Below are positions 16,078 through 24,512 of a stretch of DNA of 64,000 nt, in pieces. The notes beneath the pieces were generated by a model. It saw only the letters and a program-made list of their open reading frames with translations. It did no database searches and was not told the DNA's origin. The stretch's first letter is position 1. Each line of letters opens with the position of its first letter. Position numbers and translations under genes: made by a program. This DNA is from Alphaproteobacteria bacterium (GTDB lineage Bacteria; Pseudomonadota; Alphaproteobacteria; Thalassobaculales; Thalassobaculaceae): positions 1 to 64,000 of the forward strand of contig JANSYS010000011.1 of the NCBI GenBank assembly GCA_024742275.1, given 5' to 3'.

Positions 16078-16431
16078 ATGTCAGTCACCCTCACCTCAGG
16101 CAGCCGGCGGTCCGACCGCCGGCGCGATCGCCGGATCTCCGCGCCCATGACCGTGGTTATCGGCAATGCCCCATACGCCATCGGCGACTGGAGCCTTGGC
16201 GGTGTCCGCGTTCTCGAATACTCGGGCGCGCTGGAACCGGGAGACCGTACGCCAATGCGCGTGTTCGTACCGACCGCCGGTCCGGGCGCCCTGTTTCGCA
16301 CGGAAGGCGAGATCCGCCGCAAGGACAATGGCGACGGTTCGGTCGGCGTCGCGTTCGATGGGCTGGATTCGGTCGCCTTCGCCACTCTGAACCGGTATTT
16401 TTGCGAGAGACTGCTCCGCGGCACGGCCTGA
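16078..16431 (+). CDS. PilZ domain-containing protein
   Basis: 117 residues, essentially one PilZ domain, the cyclic-di-GMP receptor fold. The N-terminal RRSDRRRDRR carries the Arg-x3-Arg type motif. The second ligand motif appears as DWSLGGV (family D/NxSxxG) near residue 38. GSVGVAFDGLD is a usual later strand. Two in-frame ATGs lie at 16069 and 16078; 16078 is chosen because GGAG lies upstream at a usable distance. The sigma-54 promoter at 15968-15983 suggests motility- or nitrogen-linked control. No diguanylate cyclase or flagellar gene is in the window. Confidence 0.82.
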   Translation: MSVTLTSGSRRSDRRRDRRISAPMTVVIGNAPYAIGDWSLGGVRVLEYSGALEPGDRTPMRVFVPTAGPGALFRTEGEIRRKDNGDGSVGVAFDGLDSVAFATLNRYFCERLLRGTA

Positions 16432-16446
16432 TCGCGGGCGTTCCCG

Positions 16447-17049
16447 ATGTCGATGCGAGCGAACCAACGCATGCGCCCACCGTCCAACCGCCGCGCTCCG
16501 GTCGCGCCCCCGTCCCGTCGGGGACCGACCGGTCCCGTGCCCGCTCCCCCCGGCGCGTCCTTCCGCGAGGCGCCGGCCAATTCGGACGACGGGCCGATCT
16601 ATCCGAGTCTGAAGCGCAAGAGTCCGGCCGAGCGGGCCGACGGCATCGTCAACGACCTCAAGGATGCGATCCTCAATCCCGGACGCCTCGACGGAAGCAC
16701 CGGCATGGCCTATGGCGACTGGCAGAAGATCGCCCGTAAGAAGATCACCCGCGCGATCGCCGAGGCCGAGGCATCGGCGCTGTTTCGCGAGTTCATGTCG
16801 GCCAATCGGATCGGCGGCCTGTGCATTCGGGTCGGCTTCCTCCTGCTGGCCTCCCTCGCCTCCTTCGGCGGCTTCTGGTACGGCACGGTTTTCATCTGGG
16901 ACACCTACGGCCCGGCCTGGGGCACGGGCGCCATGGCGTCCGCGTTCGGCCTGAGCTTGGCCTTCGTCGTTGCCGGAATCATGCTCAGCGGCAAGGACGT
17001 GGAGAACATCCGCAAGGATGTCAGGGAGAAGCTGAACATCCGCGACTGA
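16447..17049 (+). CDS. Hypothetical membrane protein
   Basis: 200 residues, not recognised. The first 50 residues are Arg/Pro-rich and probably disordered. A helical stretch follows (LKRKSPAERADGIVNDLKDA). Two hydrophobic segments lie near residues 123-143 (IRVGFLLLASLASFGGFWYG) and 158-177 (AMASAFGLSLAFVVAGIML). The end is short and charged (DVENIRKDVREKLNIRD). Both ends are therefore probably cytoplasmic. It begins 15 bases after the PilZ stop, so it may share the sigma-54 message. Confidence 0.6.
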   Translation: MSMRANQRMRPPSNRRAPVAPPSRRGPTGPVPAPPGASFREAPANSDDGPIYPSLKRKSPAERADGIVNDLKDAILNPGRLDGSTGMAYGDWQKIARKKITRAIAEAEASALFREFMSANRIGGLCIRVGFLLLASLASFGGFWYGTVFIWDTYGPAWGTGAMASAFGLSLAFVVAGIMLSGKDVENIRKDVREKLNIRD

Positions 17050-17163
17050 CCCCTGGCCCACTTGGAACACCATGCGAATACGGCACTGACGGGCCGATCC
17101 GCAGACCGCTATAGTCTTCCCAATCAAAAAACCGATCATCGAAACCGATCTCGGGGGGACCCC

Positions 17164-17940
17164 ATGAAGCTCGACCTGTCCGGCAAACGCGCGATCATCA
17201 CCGCCGGCGCCCAGGGAATAGGACGGCGGACTGCGGAGGTCTTCTCCGCCGCCGGCGCCACCGTCTACACCTGCGATCTGGACACCGATGCACTGGAGGA
17301 TGCCAAGGCCTCGATCCCCGGCCTGCTGGGCATGCCCTGCGACGTCGGCGACGCCGCCGCCTTCCAGGACTTCATGGATAAGGGAATCGAGGCGTTGGGC
17401 GGACTCGACATCCTGGTAAACAACGCCGGAACGGCGGGTCCCACCGCGCCGGTAGAGGAGGTTTCGCTGGACGACTGGACCGCGTGCCTGACGGTCAACC
17501 TCACCAGCGCTTTCCTCGGAACCCAGAAGGCGGTACCGGCGCTGATCGAGGCGGGCGGCGGCAGCATCGTCAATCTGTCATCGGCCGCCGGGAAGTTCGG
17601 CTTCCCGCTACGCAGCCCCTACTCAGCGGCGAAGTTCGGCATCGTCGGGTTCACACGGACCTGCGCCATGGAACTTGGCCCTCACGGTATCCGCGTGAAC
17701 TGCATTCAACCAGGCCCGGTGGAAGGCGCCCGCATAGATCGCGTGATCAAGGCCAAGGCCGAGGCCGGCGGCATCTCCGAGAATGAGATGCGCACGAAAA
17801 TGGCCGACGTCACCCTGATGAAACGCTTCGTGACCGCCGACGACATCGCCAACCAGATCCTGTTCATCTGCTCCGAAGCAGGCCGCAACGTCACCGGCCA
17901 ATCGCTCAGCGTCGACGCTGGGTTGGAAGGACTGGCCTAG
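17164..17940 (+). CDS. SDR family oxidoreductase
   Basis: 258 residues, classical short-chain dehydrogenase. It has a cofactor motif TAGAQGIG near residues 13-20, NNAG at LVNNAGTAGP, catalytic Ser in IVNLSSAAG, and YSAAK. DLDTD after the second strand suggests NAD rather than NADP. The C-terminus ends in the usual GQSLSVDAGLEGLA. The ATG at 17164 follows CGGGGGGACC-type sequence and gives the standard N-terminus. Members with this form are often named 3-oxoacyl-ACP reductase or 2-dehydro-sugar reductase, but the substrate is unknown. It is convergent with the next gene. Confidence 0.88.
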   Translation: MKLDLSGKRAIITAGAQGIGRRTAEVFSAAGATVYTCDLDTDALEDAKASIPGLLGMPCDVGDAAAFQDFMDKGIEALGGLDILVNNAGTAGPTAPVEEVSLDDWTACLTVNLTSAFLGTQKAVPALIEAGGGSIVNLSSAAGKFGFPLRSPYSAAKFGIVGFTRTCAMELGPHGIRVNCIQPGPVEGARIDRVIKAKAEAGGISENEMRTKMADVTLMKRFVTADDIANQILFICSEAGRNVTGQSLSVDAGLEGLA

Positions 17941-17978
17941 CGGCGGAAGGACACCCGAACAGCGGCGACACGCCGTCG

Positions 17979-18860
17979 TTAAGGTCGGTAGACGTCCGGA
18001 ATCAAGGCGGGAGCGAACACGGCAAGGACGATCGCGACAGCGCTCGGCAGCGCCAGAATCGCCGCGAGCGCGATCGGCCGCACAGCGTCCGACTTCGTCA
18101 CCGCATTGCCAGCCACGAACCGCCGGGCCAGCGGCTCGAGCGCCAGCGCGGACAACACCAGGATCACCAACACAACCGGAATGCGCGCCTGATAGACCAT
18201 GACCGCCGCGAGGGCGATGGCGAGCGCCCCGCCGCCGATCTCGCCCGGCGCGCCGAAGGGTAGCCGACGGTTCGGCCAATTGCAGGCGATCCAGCCCAGG
18301 AGCGCAGCCGCCAGCGGCAGGCCGATAGCCCAGGCATAGCCGGGCCCGGTGACCAGGCCCAGGGCGCCGAGCCCGCCCGCGACGACCATCACCGACACCG
18401 GAGCGCTCAGGTCCACGTCCGCGATCTGGTGCAGCCTGCCGACGATTAATCCCGCGACGGCCGATACTTCGAACACCCGATACGGAAACTGATGGGCCGG
18501 CGTCTCTCCCGAGACGATCGCCGTCACGTCGATCCCCGACGTCCAGACGACGGCGAGGAAGGGCCAGAAGAACGCGGCAAAAGCGGAGATGAAGCGGGTC
18601 TGGGTGACCATCTCGATCAACATGCCGAGCAGCCCGCCCGCCGCCGCCATCCAGACCAACTTCTCCATCACCGATACCGGCGGCGTCGGCGCAAGACCGG
18701 GGAGCAGCGCGACGGCTACGACGAGCGCAACGGGAATGCCGAAGGTTGCGATCCGCGCGCCCGTGCCCGCACCGCCCACCAGCCTGAGCAGCATGGCGAC
18801 CAGCACCGTCGCGAGAACGGGGACCGCCAATGTGGCGATTAGAGGATCGGTCAGCGTCAT
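17979..18860 (-). CDS. Hypothetical polytopic membrane protein
   Basis: 293 residues, largely hydrophobic, with roughly eight to nine membrane segments. The first is LIATLAVPVLATVLVAMLLR. I do not recognise the family. A polar loop with TRFISAFAAFFWPFLAVVW and SGETPAHQFPYRVFE interrupts the helices. It starts 36 bases after the stop of the nucleoside hydrolase gene on the same strand, so the two may form an operon. A role in uptake of the hydrolase's substrate is conceivable but not shown by any motif. Confidence 0.6.
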   Translation of the reverse strand: MTLTDPLIATLAVPVLATVLVAMLLRLVGGAGTGARIATFGIPVALVVAVALLPGLAPTPPVSVMEKLVWMAAAGGLLGMLIEMVTQTRFISAFAAFFWPFLAVVWTSGIDVTAIVSGETPAHQFPYRVFEVSAVAGLIVGRLHQIADVDLSAPVSVMVVAGGLGALGLVTGPGYAWAIGLPLAAALLGWIACNWPNRRLPFGAPGEIGGGALAIALAAVMVYQARIPVVLVILVLSALALEPLARRFVAGNAVTKSDAVRPIALAAILALPSAVAIVLAVFAPALIPDVYRP

Positions 18861-18896
18861 TGTCCTACCATGCCAAGTTTTCGTGGCGCCGTCATG

Positions 18897-19856
18897 TCAG
18901 CTGTCACCCCCGCGCAAAGCATCGAGCGCGATCAGCTTCTCCTTCAACCAACCGATGAAGGCCGGCGCGTCGACGTCGGTGGCGACATCAGCGGTGGGCT
19001 CTCCGGAAGCGAAATCGGCGATCGTCCGGCCCCGGGCCGTGCCACTATCGGTCACGACGTCGATCCGCGCCGGCCGCGTCTCGAACAGGTCCGGCCGGAT
19101 GGTCCATGCGACGGCCATGGCGTCGTGAACGCATTTCCCACCGCGCTCCACAGTGCTGGGCGTCTCGTAGCCGCCCAACATCCCCGCCACGGCCCGACAG
19201 ATCGGCCCGCCGCTTGCCGACAGGTCGGCAATCCAGTCGGGCCCGAGAAGCGCCTGGTGGGTCGCGTCCAAGGGAAACAACACGGGACGAGCGTTCTCTG
19301 GCCACTCGGTCGTGGTCAACACCGTGCGCGCCGCCTCCGGGTCGGTGAAGATGTTGAACTCGGCAGCCGGCGTGACATTTCCCGCAGCGACGCCGCCGCC
19401 CATGATCACCAGCCGGGGCCAGCGGGCCGCCAGATCCGGGCACTTGATGAGCGCGACCGCGACATTGGTCAGCGGTCCGACGGCGATGAGGGTACGCCCG
19501 CGTTCCGCCTCGGCGATCAGCGCATCGACCCCGTGCACGGCAGCCAGACCGCCTTCCCCGTCCGGCAGATCCACGCCGCCGAGCCCATTGTCGCCGTGGA
19601 TATGGGCGGCGTCGTGCAGGGGCGCGGTGAGCGGGCGCGGGCAGCCGGCGTGGACGGGCACGTCGGGCCGTCCCGCGAGGGACCGGACCTTGCAGGCGTT
19701 GCGCGCCGTCAACGCCAAACCGACATTGCCGTGTGTGGTGGTGATCGAGGACAGGCGCACGCGATCGGAGCAGGCGATCGCCAGCAGCAGGGCGATCGCG
19801 TCGTCGATGCCGGGATCGCAGTCGATGACGATGTCGGTCGGGATCGGGTCAGTCAT
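18897..19856 (-). CDS. Nucleoside hydrolase (inosine/uridine-preferring type)
   Basis: 319 residues. These enzymes split ribonucleosides into ribose and base for salvage. The calcium-binding N-terminal motif appears as DCDPGIDDAIALLLA (residues 11-25), HGNVGL follows, then GDNGLGG, an EFNIFTDPEAA substrate segment, and the C-terminal HDAMAVAW that supplies the last Asp ligand. All expected active-site segments are present, so the enzyme is probably active. The start at 19856 lacks a good ribosome-binding site. The neighbour downstream on the same strand is a polytopic membrane protein. Confidence 0.9.
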   Translation of the reverse strand: MTDPIPTDIVIDCDPGIDDAIALLLAIACSDRVRLSSITTTHGNVGLALTARNACKVRSLAGRPDVPVHAGCPRPLTAPLHDAAHIHGDNGLGGVDLPDGEGGLAAVHGVDALIAEAERGRTLIAVGPLTNVAVALIKCPDLAARWPRLVIMGGGVAAGNVTPAAEFNIFTDPEAARTVLTTTEWPENARPVLFPLDATHQALLGPDWIADLSASGGPICRAVAGMLGGYETPSTVERGGKCVHDAMAVAWTIRPDLFETRPARIDVVTDSGTARGRTIADFASGEPTADVATDVDAPAFIGWLKEKLIALDALRGGDS

Positions 19857-20067
19857 ACGGATCTGCGGATGCTCGCGCGGATGATCTCGGGGACGGTCCG
19901 GGGCACTCGCCCGAGCGTCCCGACCGTTCTAAGCCATACACGCCTGGAGCCAAACACCCAAGCGAGACCGCCATCGCGGTTGCGCGACCGCCACCGGGTG
20001 CGATAAGCCGGTGGCGACATCACAGCACGGCACACCATCCAAACGACCGCACAGCGAGGAGACCGAC

Positions 20068-20283
20068 GTGACCCCGAAGGAAATCGCCCAGGTACAGGCC
20101 TACCTGCGCAACCGTTTCTCGAACAATCGGATCGCCCTCGTTCCGCGCGCCAATAAGGACGATTCCGTCGAAGTCATGCTGGACGATGAGTTTCTCGGCG
20201 TGATCTTCCGCGACGACGAGGACGGAGAGGTCTGCTACCAGTTCAACATGACGGTGCTCGACATCGACCTCGACGCGCTCTGA
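20068..20283 (+). CDS. DUF3126 family protein
   Basis: 71 residues. The sequence from TPKEIAQVQAYLRNRF through DDEFLGVIFRDDEDGEVCYQF to the closing MTVLDIDLDAL is the alphaproteobacterial DUF3126 family, of unknown function. The start is a GTG at 20068 with GAGGAG upstream. The open frame goes back to 20011 but lacks a ribosome-binding site there and is not conserved. It stands alone. A convergent YHS gene follows, with a hairpin between them. Confidence 0.88.
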   Translation: MTPKEIAQVQAYLRNRFSNNRIALVPRANKDDSVEVMLDDEFLGVIFRDDEDGEVCYQFNMTVLDIDLDAL

Positions 20284-20356
20284 GCCGGGATCGGATACCA
20301 AATAGGGACGAGAAAACGCTTGTCCTCAAACCCGGCTCGCACCGTTGCAGACGGCC

Positions 20357-20386
20357 CCGCCGGCCGGACCACGGACCAGCCGGCGG
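20357..20386. terminator. Hairpin between convergent genes, possible bidirectional terminator
   Basis: A perfect eight-base stem (CCGCCGGC at 20357-20364, GCCGGCGG at 20379-20386) sits between the DUF3126 and YHS genes, which converge here. There is no T-run, so this is a structural guess. Confidence 0.35.
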
Positions 20387-20404
20387 AGACGGGCTCGTAT
20401 ACGA

Positions 20405-20839
20405 TCAGTACGGAGCGATGCGCACCCAGTTCTGATCACCATCCGCGATATGCGTCGGGATGTCGGCGCGCCATTTCTTCTGGGCGCCCTCGTGGACCTT
20501 CAGATAGAGCTTACCGTCGACAACCTGCCAAACGTTCGGATCGCCCGGCCGCTTGTAGTTCTGCGACGCGGCCCACGCGCAATAGCCGTCATACTGCGGT
20601 GCGAACGCGGAAGGCGTAGCCGCGAAGGCATCGCGGTTCTGCTCGTTCGAGAAGAACCAGACGGCACCGTTCCAGAAGACGTGATACCTGGCGGCGCCTT
20701 GCGTCGCCTTTCCTTCGTTGAAATAGGAAACGGCGTCGTATCCGCCGATGGCGGTCGCCAATTGGTTCGTGGCATTTGCCGGGGCGATCGAGAAGCTGGC
20801 GAAGAACAAAGCCGCCAGAACCAGAAAGCGTTTCAGCAT
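20405..20839 (-). CDS. YHS domain-containing exported protein
   Basis: 144 residues with a signal peptide (MLKRFLVLAALFFASFSIAPANA). The YHS-like domain is marked by GGYDAVSYF, RYHVFWNGAVWFFSNEQNRDAF and YDGYCAWAAS. Such periplasmic proteins are found widely in proteobacteria; some YHS domains bind copper, but this exported form lacks an obvious metal cluster beyond the single Cys in GYCAWA. The function is not established. The start at 20839 gives a complete signal sequence. Confidence 0.85.
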   Translation of the reverse strand: MLKRFLVLAALFFASFSIAPANATNQLATAIGGYDAVSYFNEGKATQGAARYHVFWNGAVWFFSNEQNRDAFAATPSAFAPQYDGYCAWAASQNYKRPGDPNVWQVVDGKLYLKVHEGAQKKWRADIPTHIADGDQNWVRIAPY

Positions 20840-20978
20840 GAGTGCATCCCCTTGTCGCGTTTCGATGGTTGCTACCTGTGCGGGAAGCGAAAAACGTCCC
20901 CGCCTTCCTTACGTTGGAGGACGGCCGGTAACGTTCATCGAAACTCGACGTTATTGAGTCGTGATCCCGGGGTGAGGA

Positions 20979-22526
20979 TCACTCCCACTCGATCGTGCCG
21001 GGCGGCTTCGAGGTGATGTCGTAGGTAACCCGGTTGATGCCGCGGACCTCATTGATGATGCGGGTCGCGGTGCGGCCGAGGAAGTCGTGCGGGAAGGGGT
21101 AGTAGTCCGCCGTCATCCCGTCGCTCGAGGTCACCGCCCGCAGCGCGCAGACATGATCGTAGGTCCGGGCGTCGCCCATCACCCCGACGGTCCGGACAGG
21201 CAGAAGCACGGCGAAGGCCTGCCAGATCTCGTCGTAGAGGCCGGCCTTGCGGATCTCGTCCAGGTAGATCGCGTCGGCCTTGCGCAGGATGTCCAGCTTC
21301 TCCCGAGTGATCGCCCCCGGAACACGGATCGCCAGGCCCGGTCCCGGGAATGGGTGCCGCCCAACCAGGGTCTCTGGCAGGCCGAGTTCACGTCCCAGTT
21401 CGCGGACCTCGTCCTTGAACAGCTCGCGGAGCGGCTCGACCAGCTCCAGCTTCATGTAGTCCGGCAGACCGCCCACATTGTGGTGCGACTTGATGGTGAC
21501 CGACGGGCCACCGGTCGGCGACACGCTCTCGATCACGTCCGGATAGAGCGTACCCTGCGCCAGGAACCGGGCGCCGTCGATTTTCTGGGCCTCAGCGTCG
21601 AACACGTCGATGAACAGGCGGCCGATGGTCTTGCGCTTGACCTCCGGATCCTCCACGCCGTCCAGTTCGCCGAGGAAGACCTCGCTGGCGTCGCAGTTGA
21701 TCAGCGGAATGTTGTAGTGCTGGCGGAACAGGCGGTCGACCTCCTCCGCCTCGCCGGCGCGCAGCAGACCATGGTCGACGAAGACGCAGGTAAGCTGGTC
21801 GCCGATCGCCTCGTGGATCAGGACAGCCGCCACGGAGCTGTCGACGCCGCCCGACAGGCCGCAGATCACCTTGCCGTCGCCGACCTGCTCGCGGATCCGG
21901 GCGATCGCCTGATCCTTGTATGCGGCCATGGTCCAGTCGCCCTTCAGCCCGACCACCTGGTGGGTAAAATTGCGCAGCAGCTGAGCGCCGCGGGGGGTAT
22001 GCACGACCTCCGGGTGGAACTGCACGCCGTAGATGCGGCGGTCGTCATTGGCGATGGCCGCATAGGGCGCGGTGGGGCTGTCGGCCACCACCTTGAAGCC
22101 CGGGGGCATGGCGGCGATCCGATCGCCGTGGCTCATCCAGACCGGTTCGACGGTACCCTCGCCGAACAGGCCGTCGAACAGCCTGCAGGTATCGCGCACG
22201 GTAATCTCGGCCCGGCCGAACTCCTGCTCGTCGCTCTTCTCGACGGTGCCGCCGAGCTGATGACAGATGATCTGCTCGCCGTAGCAGATGCCGAGGATCG
22301 GCACGCCCATCTCGAAGACCAGCTCCGGGGCGCGGGGTGCGTTCTCGCCATAGACGGACGCGGGTCCGCCCGACAGGATGATACCGGCGGGCGCGAACCC
22401 TCGGATCCGATCTGGGTCGACGTTGAAGGGGAAGATCTCGCAGTAGACGCCGTTCTCGCGTACCCGGCGGGCGATCAGCTGTGTGACCTGGCTGCCGAAA
22501 TCCAGGATCAGTACACGGTCGGTCAT
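20979..22526 (-). CDS. guaA: GMP synthase (glutamine-hydrolysing)
   Basis: 515 residues. It converts XMP to GMP using ATP and glutamine. The N-terminal class I glutamine amidotransferase domain has its nucleophile C81 in GICYGEQ and the His/Glu pair in [10 protein letters not shown]. The ATP pyrophosphatase domain has the PP-loop [12 protein letters not shown]. The C-terminal dimerisation domain ends [17 protein letters not shown], the standard end. The ATG at 22526 is chosen over an in-frame start four codons upstream because it gives the canonical [14 protein letters not shown] short inverted repeat overlaps the stop codon. Confidence 0.97.
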   Translation of the reverse strand: MTDRVLILDFGSQVTQLIARRVRENGVYCEIFPFNVDPDRIRGFAPAGIILSGGPASVYGENAPRAPELVFEMGVPILGICYGEQIICHQLGGTVEKSDEQEFGRAEITVRDTCRLFDGLFGEGTVEPVWMSHGDRIAAMPPGFKVVADSPTAPYAAIANDDRRIYGVQFHPEVVHTPRGAQLLRNFTHQVVGLKGDWTMAAYKDQAIARIREQVGDGKVICGLSGGVDSSVAAVLIHEAIGDQLTCVFVDHGLLRAGEAEEVDRLFRQHYNIPLINCDASEVFLGELDGVEDPEVKRKTIGRLFIDVFDAEAQKIDGARFLAQGTLYPDVIESVSPTGGPSVTIKSHHNVGGLPDYMKLELVEPLRELFKDEVRELGRELGLPETLVGRHPFPGPGLAIRVPGAITREKLDILRKADAIYLDEIRKAGLYDEIWQAFAVLLPVRTVGVMGDARTYDHVCALRAVTSSDGMTADYYPFPHDFLGRTATRIINEVRGINRVTYDITSKPPGTIEWE

Positions 22527-22639
22527 CGGTGCCCCCAAGGCGGTGTGCTTAGGAAGCGCCGGAAGCTACTGCAAGCTCGAACCCCTCGCAAGCGGAGCTT
22601 TGCTGCGTCGGACAACCGGCCGGCGTCGTGGATCCGACC

Positions 22640-23215
22640 TTAACCGTCGGCCGTCTCGATCCGTCTAACAAGCACCGAAATGTCCCGCCATGTGTAGGGC
22701 GTTTGGTCGACCGGAACCCCGCTGACGACCGACGGAACGATGTCGCCGGGAACGCCCGCCAACGAGACGTATAAGCGCCCGGCATGTCGATTCGCCTCCA
22801 GCGTGAGGATGGTCAGAGCCTCGAATCCGTCCGACTCGAGACCGTTGGCGATATGCCCGAGAAGGGCGCGACCGATACCCAGACCCTGAAAACTCGGATC
22901 GACATAGAGGGCGTAGACCTCCGCCATCCTGTCGTTTGCCCCCATGGCCTGGGTGACCGACCGCCGACCCGGACCGCCATGGCAGAACCCGACGATGTCG
23001 CCGTCGACGACCGCTACGGACAACCGCTCCGGCTCTTCCAGGATAGAAGCGACACGGGTCCATCGAACGGCGGCCCGCAACTCGTCCAGATCGACCAGCG
23101 CCGCATCCGGCAGAACCCCGACATAGGCATCCCGCCAGGTCTCGACCTGAACTCGAGCCAAACCGATCGCATCTGACGTCTGGGCGGATCGAATAGAGAC
23201 CGAAATCTCCTGCAT
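22640..23215 (-). CDS. GNAT family N-acetyltransferase
   Basis: 191 residues with the acetyl-CoA binding motif A as YVDPSFQGLGIGRALLGHI and the following helix and strand (LTILTLEANRHAGRLYVSLAG). The N-terminus IRSAQTSDAIGLARVQVETWRDAY is typical of the GNAT group. The ATG at 23215 has GGGAGAAG just upstream; the longer open frame does not. It lies 113 bases upstream of guaA on the same strand. The acceptor substrate is not predictable. Confidence 0.88.
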   Translation of the reverse strand: MQEISVSIRSAQTSDAIGLARVQVETWRDAYVGVLPDAALVDLDELRAAVRWTRVASILEEPERLSVAVVDGDIVGFCHGGPGRRSVTQAMGANDRMAEVYALYVDPSFQGLGIGRALLGHIANGLESDGFEALTILTLEANRHAGRLYVSLAGVPGDIVPSVVSGVPVDQTPYTWRDISVLVRRIETADG

Positions 23216-23417
23216 GGGCTTCTCCCTGAACCGGCTACGCCCCAACACCCAAAAGTCTGAACCACCCCACCGGACGAGTCCACCGGTGGGATACTCACAT
23301 CTGCGTACATCCGTCGGGCGAAGGCCCGTTCGGTGGACCATGGGTGATCGCTATCTTGCAGTGCAGCGCAGCACGCGGCAGGCTATCGGAAGCACCTCAC
23401 AAATCCGGGATTTACCG

Positions 23418-23834
23418 ATGCCGAGCGCCCTCACCGTTACCGCTGGCCCCCTGACCTTCGACGCACGCTTCGAAGCGGACGCCGCGCCGAAGACCGTTGC
23501 CGCCTTCCGGGCCCAGATGCCGTTCGTCAGCAAGGCCGTGCATGTGCGCTGGAGCGGCGAAGGCGTCTGGCTGCCGCTGGGAGACCTGGATTTCGGTGTC
23601 GACTACGAGAACCACACCAGCTATCCGGCACCGGGTCAGATCATTCTCTATCCCGGCGGTATCAGCGAGACCGAGATCCTGCTGGCCTATGGCGGCGTGC
23701 AATTCGCCTCGAAGGTCGGACAGCTCGCCGGCAACCACTTCATCACGCTGACGTCGGGTCTGGACAGACTGGCCGAGCTCGGTCGGCTCTGCCTGTGGGA
23801 GGGCGCCCAGCCGATCAGCTTCGAGGAGCGCTGA
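23418..23834 (+). CDS. DUF3830 family cyclophilin-like protein
   Basis: 138 residues with the small beta-barrel, cyclophilin-like pattern of DUF3830: TAAF-type AAFRAQMPFVSKAVHVRWSGEGVW, then PAPGQIILYPGGISETEILLAYG, and VGQLAGNHFITL. In many genomes such genes stand next to amidohydrolases and Asp/Glu racemases; their function is unknown. That context holds here: an Asp/Glu racemase follows in the same frame after one stop codon, then a PuuE-like deacetylase. The ATG at 23418 gives the family N-terminus. Confidence 0.8.
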   Translation: MPSALTVTAGPLTFDARFEADAAPKTVAAFRAQMPFVSKAVHVRWSGEGVWLPLGDLDFGVDYENHTSYPAPGQIILYPGGISETEILLAYGGVQFASKVGQLAGNHFITLTSGLDRLAELGRLCLWEGAQPISFEER

Positions 23835-23837
23835 CCG

Positions 23838-24512
23838 CTGAAGCCTGAAGCGGCCGGCCGCCGCATTCTCCTGCTGAACCCGAACAGTACGCAAGCCTCG
23901 ACCGACCTCATGGCCGGCTTCGCTCGCGACGCCCTGGGGTCCGGTTGGACGGTGGATGCGCTCACCAATACCGATGCGCCGGCGATCATCACCGATCCCG
24001 ACGGTGCCGCGCTCGCAGCGGACTCGATCATGCGGCTATTCAGGTCGGGCCAGGATCCGGCGGACGGCGTGATCCTCTCGGCCTTTCTCGACCCTGGACT
24101 CGCGCCCTTGCGCGCCCTGCTCGATGTCCCGGTGGTGGGCATCGCCGAGGCTGCAATGCAGGCCGCAGGACGACACGGCCGCTTCGCGATCCTATCGACG
24201 ACTCCGGATCTTGAGGCACTTCTCCGGAACCTGGCCGTGATCTATGGCGAAGGCGACCGGCTGGTCGATATCCTTCGGATCGAGGGCGACCCTTATCGGA
24301 TCATGGGCGACGCGGACCTGCTGCTGTCGACGCTCCGCGCCATGCTGGACGACGCGACCAGCCGCCTCGACCTCAATGCCGTGATCGTCGGCGGTGGACC
24401 GCTGGCGCAGGCCGCTCGGACCCTTCGGGACGAGTCCGAACTGCCGATCATCGAGCCGGTACCGGCTGCAGCGCATGCCCTCAAATCCATCCTCCTATCG
24501 GTGAGCCCATGA
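23838..24512 (+). CDS. Aspartate/glutamate (hydantoin) racemase-family protein with apparent CTG start
   Basis: 224 residues if started at CTG 23838. The family-defining first strand RRILLLNPNST lies upstream of the first ATG (23910), so the gene must begin before that ATG. Between the preceding stop (TGA, 23832-23834) and the motif there is no ATG, GTG or TTG. The CTG at 23838 has GAGGAG about nine bases upstream and is the best start. The later part has DGVILSAFLDPGL and VVGIAEAAMQAA, then VIVGGGPLAQ. In these the usual first catalytic Cys appears to be Ser/Ala (LSAFLDPG), and the second is not obvious (GGGP for GCxP), so racemase activity is doubtful. It overlaps the next gene by ATGA. Confidence 0.75.
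   Translation: MKPEAAGRRILLLNPNSTQASTDLMAGFARDALGSGWTVDALTNTDAPAIITDPDGAALAADSIMRLFRSGQDPADGVILSAFLDPGLAPLRALLDVPVVGIAEAAMQAAGRHGRFAILSTTPDLEALLRNLAVIYGEGDRLVDILRIEGDPYRIMGDADLLLSTLRAMLDDATSRLDLNAVIVGGGPLAQAARTLRDESELPIIEPVPAAAHALKSILLSVSP

Noticed and set aside
17958-17980. Small CGGCG/CGCCG hairpin between convergent genes
   Set aside because: The stem is only five pairs with mismatches outside, and it overlaps the stop of the minus-strand gene.
20961-20982. GTGATCC/GGATCAC inverted repeat at the guaA stop
   Set aside because: It overlaps the stop codon and has no T-run, so it is not a convincing terminator.
21087-22643. Long open frame on the plus strand opposite guaA
   Set aside because: It is a codon shadow of guaA in GC-rich DNA; the translation has no family features and guaA is certain.
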